Assembly: GCA_002706065.1 (NCBI GenBank)
Contig: PAJM01000030.1
Span: 1 to 39,783 of the forward strand
From: Methanobacteriota archaeon
GTDB lineage: Archaea > Thermoplasmatota > Poseidoniia > Poseidoniales > Poseidoniaceae
Direction of reading: 5' to 3'
DNA: 39,783 nucleotides
In this document: positions 1 through 7,744 of the stretch, one piece after another
Position numbering within the stretch: position 1 is the stretch's first letter
Layout of the letters: each line of letters begins with the position of its first letter
Translations under genes and position numbers: made by a program
The notes under the pieces: model-generated
What the model was told of the DNA's origin: nothing
What the model saw: the letters and a program-made list of their open reading frames with translations, nothing else
Database searches by the model: none

Positions 1-2422
1 ATGTTTCGAAATCTGAGGCAGAGCCATCTGTTGATGCTGTGAAGTTGTCGAGTACATCGCTTAGATTCCAATCGATGATGAGCCCATCACGGTCGTTCAG
101 GGTATCCGATCCTTGGGCACGAAGCGTCACTGTCTGATCTTCTCGGAGAATCCAGGTTCCGTTGGCATCAAACGGTGTGTTAACACCCGCAATCCACACC
201 TCAATGTCTCCGATGGTTGGAGCGACGTTGTAGACTTCAATCGAGGAAAGAACTTCCGTTTCAGCCCCATCATCATCGGTTGCGACCGCTCGGATTGGCA
301 TGACTCCTTCTTCCATTGGAGTGAAGGTACACGTTGGTTGCGTGAGGCCTTCTTGGCAGATTAAATCCGGCCAAGAGATGCTCACTTGCTGACCTGATGG
401 AGAGATCGTGTCAACGTCACCGCTATCGCTTGCGTCAATGGTAATGGTGGATTCTACTGCTACTTCTGTTGGATGACTCAGATTGACAAATGGAGCTCGA
501 TTCAGGATTGTAACGTTGTTGATAAGTACCGTTGAATCCAGTTCGTCATCGGTAACGATGGTGCGCAGTTCCCAGTCACCATCATCGGACCAATTCCAGT
601 TCACGAAGCAGTCGGGCGTGGTGATGATGTCAACAAGACCAGGTCTTGATTCGATTTCAAATCGGCATTCCACATCGCCTCCATCGGAGTCGAACGAAGC
701 CCGTGCATCAATGAACACCTGTTCGAACGTATAGTTTCCGGAATCGATTGTAATCGAAGCGTTGGGAGCACGACCGATGAAAACACTAACCATGGCTTGG
801 TTGTTGCTTCGATTTGCGTCATCGGTAATCAATTCGTCTGGATCAACCGTGAACGTCAAATTCTGATTACCTATTGTTGTGCCCTCAGGTACAATCCAAT
901 CCACAAGAATTCGTTGTTCGCTGTATGCATCGATGGAAGGAACCGCTTGACGAATGGCCTGACTCCCCGGAACAACAACTTCCATTTCTGTAGAAGGCGA
1001 AGCAAGAACGCCTCGGTTTTGAGCCGGTAGAGAGAACGTAAGCGTATCGCCGGGTAGAGCATTGTACCCGATGGATTTTGAGAGTGTGGCTGTTTCACCG
1101 CTGCGGGTACGAGTGACAATGATTGAGTCTTCTTGAGCAACGAGGTCGATAGCGACCACTGACAAGTCAATAACGACTGTTGCGACACCGATAATCTCCT
1201 GAACAGGGTCCCATACAATCACGCCGTTGCTGCTGTAATCATCACTTGCAATCGTATCATCCGTGACGTTGGATACATTGATCGATTCCTCGATTTGCCC
1301 GCTGCTGTTGGTGATTGGATTCAGCAGTGTCCCTGTCATCTCGTAGCGAAGTTGAAGATTCTTATTCACTTCTGGAATGCCGTTTGGCGCAACGGCATAA
1401 GTCGCATATATCTTCGACATGGTGTCGGGCAATGTTGCTATAAATTGCGTATCCACCTCAATTTCAACATTCCGAGCACCTGGATTTTTCCGCTTGTCAA
1501 CTCCAAAGGAATCCACAGGTTCGTAGTCCTTCAAAAGCCAGTCAATGGTGAATCCTGCGGCATTTGAGATTCGAATCCAGGAATTAAAACGGACGGCAGG
1601 GCAGTACCAGTTAAATCCAGAATTCACGCCTGAAGCGTTCCACTCGTTGATTTTGTAAGAGTTGTCGCAACCCTCGTATTTGATGTTCGTTCCGTCTTCG
1701 GTTGGAATGCCGTCTTTGGTTACTTGCCAAGAATTGTTTTCAGCACCGTTTGTATCGAATTCTTGCGGATCAAAATAATCGGACGAACCGCTGACCGATG
1801 TCCCAGACATGAAAGGCATGTACCACTGGTCGCCCGTTCTTAGAGGGAAATCGTACTTTTCTTTAGGAGGGTTGTAATAGGTATCAAAGTTGATGTCCGC
1901 TAAGTTTTGTCGGAAAAGACCGATATTGTATGGTACAAAATCAACATCGAGTTCGAATTCTGAATTAATAACCGCATGGTCGCGGACTCGAATGATGTCT
2001 TCTCCGGTATATTCGATATCCAAGCGGCCGCTCACCAATCCAAAACCGGGAACGTCCAATGTGGCTCCGTTGTTCCCAGAGGAAAAATCACCTTCGATTT
2101 TCAATTTGTAAGCGAGGGTTTGTACGCCATTAACGGTGATGAAAAAGATATCTTCGACCTCGTAAACTGTGTCACCAGTAAGTGTGTTCAGGGTTGCTGA
2201 AACATTCGCTTGCGCAATGAGTCTCGCAACATCGAATTGTGTTTCATAGGTCCATTTATCGCCGATTCTCCAACTCGGAACGTCGGTAGAGCTTGTCGAT
2301 CCCGAAGTTCGCTCAACGGAATCACGATCTTCCAGTGTTTGAACCTCATCATGGACCATGTGAACCATGGACATACAGGTCAACAAAAACAACACAAACA
2401 GCGCAGATAAGCGGTTCGCCAT
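1..2422 (-). CDS. Giant secreted surface protein with PKD/CARDB-like repeats (paralogue 2), C-terminus beyond window
   Basis: The minus-strand frame opens with ATG at 2422 and stays open for 807 codons to the left edge, so the C-terminus is missing. Residues 1-22 form a signal peptide (MANRLSALFVLFLL start). A module from about residue 48 to 290 begins with PSWRIGDKW and contains YDFPLR and WYCPAV (near residue 275). It is followed by a CARDB-like segment with YNALPGDTL (about residue 453) and by PKD-like segments with motifs such as SFDSDGGD, TDDE and ATDDDG. The domain order matches the upstream neighbour, whose WYCPAV sits near residue 272, so the two are tandem paralogues only 24 nt apart and probably co-transcribed. 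A cell-surface adhesive or scaffold role is inferred from the domains; no catalytic site was seen. By analogy with the neighbour a C-terminal membrane anchor is expected outside the window. Confidence 0.85.
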   Translation of the reverse strand, partial: MANRLSALFVLFLLTCMSMVHMVHDEVQTLEDRDSVERTSGSTSSTDVPSWRIGDKWTYETQFDVARLIAQANVSATLNTLTGDTVYEVEDIFFITVNGVQTLAYKLKIEGDFSSGNNGATLDVPGFGLVSGRLDIEYTGEDIIRVRDHAVINSEFELDVDFVPYNIGLFRQNLADINFDTYYNPPKEKYDFPLRTGDQWYMPFMSGTSVSGSSDYFDPQEFDTNGAENNSWQVTKDGIPTEDGTNIKYEGCDNSYKINEWNASGVNSGFNWYCPAVRFNSWIRISNAAGFTIDWLLKDYEPVDSFGVDKRKNPGARNVEIEVDTQFIATLPDTMSKIYATYAVAPNGIPEVNKNLQLRYEMTGTLLNPITNSSGQIEESINVSNVTDDTIASDDYSSNGVIVWDPVQEIIGVATVVIDLSVVAIDLVAQEDSIIVTRTRSGETATLSKSIGYNALPGDTLTFSLPAQNRGVLASPSTEMEVVVPGSQAIRQAVPSIDAYSEQRILVDWIVPEGTTIGNQNLTFTVDPDELITDDANRSNNQAMVSVFIGRAPNASITIDSGNYTFEQVFIDARASFDSDGGDVECRFEIESRPGLVDIITTPDCFVNWNWSDDGDWELRTIVTDDELDSTVLINNVTILNRAPFVNLSHPTEVAVESTITIDASDSGDVDTISPSGQQVSISWPDLICQEGLTQPTCTFTPMEEGVMPIRAVATDDDGAETEVLSSIEVYNVAPTIGDIEVWIAGVNTPFDANGTWILREDQTVTLRAQGSDTLNDRDGLIIDWNLSDVLDNFTASTDGSASDFET

Positions 2423-2431
2423 GGGCGAATG

Positions 2432-2442
2432 TCCTCTTCCTC
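2432..2442 (-). promoter_or_regulatory. Shine-Dalgarno-like purine run before surface paralogue 2
   Basis: On the minus strand the 24-nt gap between the two surface genes reads GAGGAAGAGGA, ending 9 nt before the ATG at 2422. It fits pairing with the CCUCC end of 16S rRNA, supports the ATG chosen, and suggests translation from a shared message with the upstream gene. Confidence 0.5.
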
Positions 2443-2446
2443 GTAC

Positions 2447-5400
2447 TTAGGAATTGTCAAGTTGTGAGTCGAGCCACTGTTGGCCATAATGTTCCCACTG
2501 TTCAGGTGTCCATCCGTTTGGCAAACCAGTTTCAGGAATTGGAGGACCGGTCGATTGAGTCGATGCTGGAATGACGGAGTCAAACGCGTGATCAACCGGT
2601 GGATCGTGTGGTCGGTTTCTGCGTGCTGAAATCTCGTGAGGCATCAAGCCAACTTCTTCATCGCTGAAAATAGCATTCTGTTGTTGATCCATTCGATCCA
2701 TCGCTCGTTGGTGACGACCAGAACGGCGTCTACGGGTCATGAGGCCTAAGAGGAGGAACATGATGACAAGAAGGGACAATTGTGCGATTGGATTTGCCTC
2801 TTCGCCAACGAGAGCAGCACCCATCTCCTCAACGATTGTGCGCTCTGGGGCCCCAATTTCGATATTGAGCACTCGTGTGCCTGGGCGCTCAGGATTCTCA
2901 TCCCAAGCCATGACGCGAATTGAATACGAGCCTCGCTTTTTGAAGACGTGTTCGATTTGTTTTCCAACCTCGTCAGCATCGTTGTTTTTGATGCCGTCAC
3001 CGTTGCTGTCGACTGAAGTGTCCAGATCCCAAACGACGGTGATTTGGTCAAGGTCATTGAGCGAGTCAATCGTATCTGTTGCATCGAGAACACATGTTTC
3101 CAATGCGTTGCACACCACGCTCTTTGTTCGAACGATTGGAGGGATGTTCAAAACTTCGATTGAAAGAACTTCGCTGACACGTACTCCATCATCATCCGTA
3201 ACGTGGTAGATGACCGTATGTGTTCCACTTGTGTTCCAGTGCCAAACAAGCTCGTCGCCTGCCACGTCGCAATCATCATCAGCGCCTCCAAAATCGTTGG
3301 AGTCAAGGCCAGGATCAACATCCCAACACCGGACCAATGAATCATAATCGGATGGTGTGTCGGTTGCGTTTCCAACCAAACGCACTTCCTCACCTTCAGC
3401 CAAGGGGAGTACCTCTTCCAACGGCTCAACAACAGGAGGGACATTTGCAACGCTTACCCATCGCTCGTACGTGCCACTGCTCGCACCTTCGGAATCACTG
3501 ACCTCAAGACGCATTCGATGCAATCCAGAGGTTTCCCACATCATTTCAAACTCGGAAACCCTTCCGTCGAATTTTTTGATCAAATTTGGTTGTTGATCGT
3601 CGGGCCACCAGCGGTGTGTTAAACCGTCCAAATCATCGATGGAATCCAAGGCTTGCCCACGGAGATTCACGACTTGATCTTCCTGGACATGCCACGTTTG
3701 TTGAATATCCAGCGGCAATGGCCCGCTTTCATTTGTCATCGTCACGGATAATCCGTGCGGATTAATGTTGGTGAACCGGATATCAATACTGGCCATTGTC
3801 ATTGCACTGTCATCATCGACACCGACCGCTTGGAATGTATGCCATCCTTCGGTTGGTGCGGTAGTTGTACAAACCCGCGTGTAATATCCCTCCTCACAAA
3901 TTGCATTTGGCCAATAGACATCGACAATGCCGGGAAATGTATCTTCCGAATCGGTATCGTTGGCGTATGCATAGAGCGTGACTGGATGTTCGACTTTGAC
4001 TTCTGTTCGTGCGCTAACAACCTCGATGTTCGGGGCTCTGTTGAGAATCACAACATCCAGAATAGCATTCACTTCGTCCTGTTCTTCGTCCGTGATTGTT
4101 ACCTCGATTGGATAGTCCCCATCGTTCGTCCATGTCCAGTTCAGCATACAATCGATGGATTCAACTTTGGTCCATGCCGCACTACGTGTGCCATCATACC
4201 ATGGAATGTTGAACAGACAGGAAACGTTTCCTCCATCTTCATCAAAACTTCCTGAAGCGTTGATCACCGTCTCGACGTTGGTGTACACTTCAATTGGCTC
4301 AAGAACAGCTGTTGGCAATCGTCCGATGAACAATTCAATCTCGCCGAGGTCGTTGTCCGAATTTGCATCCGCAGCATTGACTTGTAAGGGGTCGGACTCC
4401 CAGCGGATTGGTATCAATCCAATCGATGCATCTACAGGGACGGTCCAAGTAAAGTTGACCTTGTGGGATTCGTAAGTTCCAAGGGAAGGCAGTACAAGAT
4501 CAAAAATCGAACTGTCTGGATGATAAATTCTCAAATCTGTTTGCGTTGATGGCGTTATGCCTTTGTTCACGACAGCCACCTCGATGGTCAATTCATCACC
4601 AGGAAGAACGTTGTACCCTGACAGAGAACTGACTGTGCTGATTTCACCACTGCGGTTGCGTATCACAACAGCGCGTTCCTCATCAGCAATGAGGTCCAAT
4701 CCAACGAGGTACTCATCAAGGGTAATGGTTGCAGTACCGACATAATTCCCAGATTTTGCCAATATTCCATGACTTGCCCAGTCGGTGTTGGTTGCAGAAT
4801 AATCAATGCTGTTTCCAGAATTGATGGTTACGCTTGCTGAACCGTTCGAAGCAGTATAGACCGTTGTTGAGGTTCCGTCGTAGGCCACCTCTACGCCGAC
4901 GCCACTGATTGTTCCAAAGCACGATGGATGGAGGTGGACCCAGACATCCATTGGCGAATCAAGAGCTGTGAGTGCTCGTTCTGGATCAACGTCAACACAG
5001 GTAGGTCTTGTTCCTGGATCGCTATTGCTTTCCACACCAGACGATCCGACCGGCATGTACTGTTTCAATCGGAAATCGATTGTAAGTCCGACATCTTCCT
5101 CAGCGTGTCTCCAAGCATAATTGTTCACTGCAGGGCAGTACCAGCGGTAACCGGTTGAAACTCCATTTGAATTCCAAGATGTGAGTTCGTACGATGCATC
5201 GCAGCCGCTGTAAGCGATACCGGCCCCATTTTGGTTTCGAGGCTGACCAACATCAGTGACTTCCCATGTTGTCGTATTGGTGTCGGTCTCAGGGGGCGGG
5301 AATGGTGTGATGTAGTCACTTTGACCAGACCACGTCGAGGATGCTGTGGTCAACGATGTCCAGCGTTCACCGTATCGAAGTGGGAAGTCGTATGCTTCAG

Positions 5401-5947
5401 TTGCTGGGCTGTATTCGTTTGTGATTGTTATATCACCAAGGATTTGAGTCAAGGAACCAATTCCATACGGGATGAATTTGATGTACAAGTCAAGGTCATT
5501 CTTGACCGTTGCAAAGTCGCTCACTCGAAGATATTCTGTTTGAGTGAACTCAATTTCAGCGTTCCCAGTAAACCCATCGAGTTCAACTCCGCTTTTATCG
5601 AAGTCTGCCGTCATTCGAAGTTTGTAGACCCATTCTGTGCGGTTGTCGAATTGAAGTTCAAGAATATCGATGACTTCAGCCGTCGAATCACCTCGGATTT
5701 CTCCAACTGTTGCAGAGACGCCGGTGTCTGAAATCAAGATCGAAGGGTCAAAGGTTCCTGAATAAATCCACTTATCCCCAATTCTCCATGAGGGTAAGTC
5801 GGTCACGCCAGGGTCTGTTCCGGTTCTGAGAACATCCTGTTCATCGTCGAGTTGAATCTGATGCGTAATGAATGGAACCTGACTAAATCCGAACATCAGA
5901 CCCAGCACGAGCAGGGTCAAGATACGTGACTTGAGCGCTCCGCCCAT
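2447..5947 (-). CDS. Giant membrane-anchored surface protein with PKD/CARDB-like repeats (paralogue 1)
   Basis: 1166 residues from ATG 5947; an in-frame GTG at 5971 would add eight residues ahead of the hydrophobic signal, so ATG is preferred. Seen in order: signal peptide (1-22), module opening with PSWRIGDKW (52-60) and closing near WYCPAV (about 272), a CARDB-like domain with YNVLPGDEL (about 445), then several PKD-like domains (SFDEDGGN, VTDDDGV, calcium-type DSNGDG), a transmembrane helix at about 1050-1068 followed by RRRRSGR as a stop-transfer, and a cytoplasmic tail of about 95 residues ending in LPNGWTPEQWEHYGQQW. Topology is therefore outside-in with a short cytosolic tail. It follows the TBP gene by 45 nt and precedes its own paralogue. 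Role inferred as surface structure or attachment; PKD and CARDB families are binding folds, not enzymes. Confidence 0.88.
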   Translation of the reverse strand: MGGALKSRILTLLVLGLMFGFSQVPFITHQIQLDDEQDVLRTGTDPGVTDLPSWRIGDKWIYSGTFDPSILISDTGVSATVGEIRGDSTAEVIDILELQFDNRTEWVYKLRMTADFDKSGVELDGFTGNAEIEFTQTEYLRVSDFATVKNDLDLYIKFIPYGIGSLTQILGDITITNEYSPATEAYDFPLRYGERWTSLTTASSTWSGQSDYITPFPPPETDTNTTTWEVTDVGQPRNQNGAGIAYSGCDASYELTSWNSNGVSTGYRWYCPAVNNYAWRHAEEDVGLTIDFRLKQYMPVGSSGVESNSDPGTRPTCVDVDPERALTALDSPMDVWVHLHPSCFGTISGVGVEVAYDGTSTTVYTASNGSASVTINSGNSIDYSATNTDWASHGILAKSGNYVGTATITLDEYLVGLDLIADEERAVVIRNRSGEISTVSSLSGYNVLPGDELTIEVAVVNKGITPSTQTDLRIYHPDSSIFDLVLPSLGTYESHKVNFTWTVPVDASIGLIPIRWESDPLQVNAADANSDNDLGEIELFIGRLPTAVLEPIEVYTNVETVINASGSFDEDGGNVSCLFNIPWYDGTRSAAWTKVESIDCMLNWTWTNDGDYPIEVTITDEEQDEVNAILDVVILNRAPNIEVVSARTEVKVEHPVTLYAYANDTDSEDTFPGIVDVYWPNAICEEGYYTRVCTTTAPTEGWHTFQAVGVDDDSAMTMASIDIRFTNINPHGLSVTMTNESGPLPLDIQQTWHVQEDQVVNLRGQALDSIDDLDGLTHRWWPDDQQPNLIKKFDGRVSEFEMMWETSGLHRMRLEVSDSEGASSGTYERWVSVANVPPVVEPLEEVLPLAEGEEVRLVGNATDTPSDYDSLVRCWDVDPGLDSNDFGGADDDCDVAGDELVWHWNTSGTHTVIYHVTDDDGVRVSEVLSIEVLNIPPIVRTKSVVCNALETCVLDATDTIDSLNDLDQITVVWDLDTSVDSNGDGIKNNDADEVGKQIEHVFKKRGSYSIRVMAWDENPERPGTRVLNIEIGAPERTIVEEMGAALVGEEANPIAQLSLLVIMFLLLGLMTRRRRSGRHQRAMDRMDQQQNAIFSDEEVGLMPHEISARRNRPHDPPVDHAFDSVIPASTQSTGPPIPETGLPNGWTPEQWEHYGQQWLDSQLDNS

Positions 5948-5992
5948 GGATGTGCTTAGATGTTCTTGCACATGAAGGGTGCGCCGAAGGCA

Positions 5993-6607
5993 TCAGAGTA
6001 GGTCAGCGAGTTCGTCCTTGATGATCTCAACTGCTTCCAAAATCTCGTCCTTGTGTCGAGCACCGGTAATGACCATCTTACCGCTACCGAAAATCAGGCA
6101 GACAACCTTTGGATAATCGAGGCGATAAATGAGTCCAGGGAATTGCTCTGGTTCGTATTCGACTTTGTCGAATGGAAGATGGAATGTAAGGTTGTTGAGG
6201 TTCAACTTACGAGGCTCACCAGCGAGTGGTGCCCCTGTAAACTTGTCATTTCCATCGTAATCTTCAGGGTAGTGAAGAGCGTAGGTTGCAACCATGTTTT
6301 GGACTTCAATTTCAACATCCTTGAGATCCCATGTTGTGATTCCAGCAGCACGCAGATCCTTGATCATTCGGTCGATGCCGGTGTGAATATTGTCCTCGTC
6401 TTTTCCGCCGGTGCAGACTGCTCGTCCAGAACGGAACATGAGGATGGCAAGTTTCGGGTCAGTAACTCGATAAACGACACCAGGGAATTGTTCAGGCTCA
6501 TACTCACAGTTGAGTTGGATTGCAATGTCTGGGAGATCGAGTTCTTCGGCTACGCGGGTACTTGCTACAACATTGACGACAGTCAATCGCTCTTCATCGG
6601 TGGTCAT
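5993..6607 (-). CDS. tbp: TATA-binding protein (TBP), archaeal general transcription factor
   Basis: 204 residues from ATG 6607. TBP bends promoter DNA at the TATA box and recruits TFB and RNA polymerase. Two direct repeats are plain: repeat 1 (about 8-90) with EYEPEQFPGVVYRV and repeat 2 (about 98-203) with EYEPEQFPGLIYRL followed by LIFGSGKMVITGA. The conserved QFPG phenylalanines expected to kink DNA are present in both. Archaeal TBPs are usually about 180-190 residues; the excess here is a roughly 22-residue insertion (about 112-134, PEDYDGNDKFTGAPLAGEPR) in repeat 2 between the first strand and the first helix, with no counterpart in repeat 1. A TATA box lies directly upstream. The mevalonate kinase gene is 73 nt upstream and the giant surface genes follow downstream. 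Confidence 0.97.
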   Translation of the reverse strand: MTTDEERLTVVNVVASTRVAEELDLPDIAIQLNCEYEPEQFPGVVYRVTDPKLAILMFRSGRAVCTGGKDEDNIHTGIDRMIKDLRAAGITTWDLKDVEIEVQNMVATYALHYPEDYDGNDKFTGAPLAGEPRKLNLNNLTFHLPFDKVEYEPEQFPGLIYRLDYPKVVCLIFGSGKMVITGARHKDEILEAVEIIKDELADLL

Positions 6608-6628
6608 GGGTTGCGGCTTTCCACCCGC

Positions 6629-6638
6629 ATATATAAAT
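6629..6638 (-). promoter_or_regulatory. Archaeal TATA box for the TBP gene
   Basis: The minus strand reads ATTTATATAT, a strong match to the archaeal TATA consensus. Its centre is about 26 bp from the ATG at 6607. Archaeal transcription normally starts 22-27 bp downstream of the TATA centre, so the message is predicted to begin at or next to the start codon, that is, to be leaderless; no Shine-Dalgarno sequence is seen. TBP binding its own promoter is possible by inference only. Confidence 0.7.
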
Positions 6639-6680
6639 GAGAGGACGACTCTTGGATTGAAATCCTTTCAGTATAGGGCC

Positions 6681-7661
6681 TCAACTTATATGTTCAAATC
6701 GCAGACCTTCCTCATTGAATTCAGAGATAAACGCTCGACCACCCTCCATTTCGATGGCGCCAACCGTTTGTTCAGGGTTTCTCGTTAGAGCAATCATACA
6801 ACCTCCCCCGCCTGCGCCAGTCATTTTGACGCCCAAACTACTCGGAGCAGCAGCGCGTATGAGTCGTTCCAGTTCAGGAGATGAAACACCAAGTGACCGA
6901 AGAACCATGTGATTTTCTGTCATTGCTTGACCAACCGCTTCCATGTTGCCTTCCTTCAAGGATTGGATACCCCTCCGAGTGATTGCTCCGATGGTTTCGA
7001 GTTCCACTTGACGTACTGGATTGTCTTTGATGAGGTTTGCGACGTGCTTGACCATAGCAGAGGTTGACCCATGGACGCCTGTGTTTCCCACCACAAGCGC
7101 AACGTCTTCTGGTATGTTTGCGTTAAAAGTATGCAAATGCCATTCCAGTTGTTGTCCGTTGACTTCCATCGTTCTAGTTTCGATGAAATCAAGACTTTCT
7201 TCGACATGGTCGGAGAGCACAACAAAACCCCCATAGGAACTTGCTGCTGTATCAACTGGACTGGCACGACCTGACTGTGCCTTGGCCTCGGCACGATGCG
7301 ATAGAGTACTAGCTTGAAGCAAATCGATCGGCTCTCCTCGAAGTTGTTGAAGGGCACCGCAGAGGGCAACCGACAATGCCGCAGACGATCCGAGTCCAGA
7401 TGCTTTGGGAATCGTCCCTCGAATGCGGATGTGAAGTGGTCGTCCATCAAGCGGAGGGAGATGTTTTCGAATGTATTCAACATGCGGATGTTTTCTCGGA
7501 TTAAAAGTCCGGCCATCGAGCCGCCATGAATCGAACGTTTCCTCTTTTTCGATTTCGATGATCATGCGCTGGTTAATGCTGCATGCCAATGCGGGTTGGC
7601 CATAGACTACGGCATGTTCTCCGAAAAGAATGCACTTTCCAGGAGCACTTGCTTTGACCAT
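6681..7661 (-). CDS. mvk: Mevalonate kinase (GHMP kinase)
   Basis: 326 residues from ATG 7661. The enzyme phosphorylates (R)-mevalonate with ATP to 5-phosphomevalonate in isoprenoid (archaeal lipid) synthesis in the cytosol. GHMP-kinase motifs are in the right order: N-terminal APGKCILFGEHAVVYG (6-21), the ATP-binding PKASGLGSSAALS (85-97), the catalytic aspartate in SPVDTAASSYGG (D137), and the C-terminal KMTGAGGGGC. Length is typical of archaeal mevalonate kinases. The gene is divergent from the Fe-S oxidoreductase gene and is followed by TBP. The partner step in the archaeal pathway may be encoded by the aconitase X gene at 35375. No clear TATA box or ribosome binding site was seen in the short upstream gap. 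Confidence 0.95.
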   Translation of the reverse strand: MVKASAPGKCILFGEHAVVYGQPALACSINQRMIIEIEKEETFDSWRLDGRTFNPRKHPHVEYIRKHLPPLDGRPLHIRIRGTIPKASGLGSSAALSVALCGALQQLRGEPIDLLQASTLSHRAEAKAQSGRASPVDTAASSYGGFVVLSDHVEESLDFIETRTMEVNGQQLEWHLHTFNANIPEDVALVVGNTGVHGSTSAMVKHVANLIKDNPVRQVELETIGAITRRGIQSLKEGNMEAVGQAMTENHMVLRSLGVSSPELERLIRAAAPSSLGVKMTGAGGGGCMIALTRNPEQTVGAIEMEGGRAFISEFNEEGLRFEHIS

Positions 7662-7744
7662 GTTCCTTGCAGACCTATCACAACCATTAGGATTGGTATT
7701 GGTTTCATCGTTGGGTTGAAGGATTAGAGGTGTTTAGGGGAATC

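Noticed and set aside
5948..5971. GTG-initiated start for surface paralogue 1
   Set aside because: It puts eight polar residues ahead of the signal peptide, unlike the paralogue, whose ATG directly precedes it. It cannot be fully excluded.
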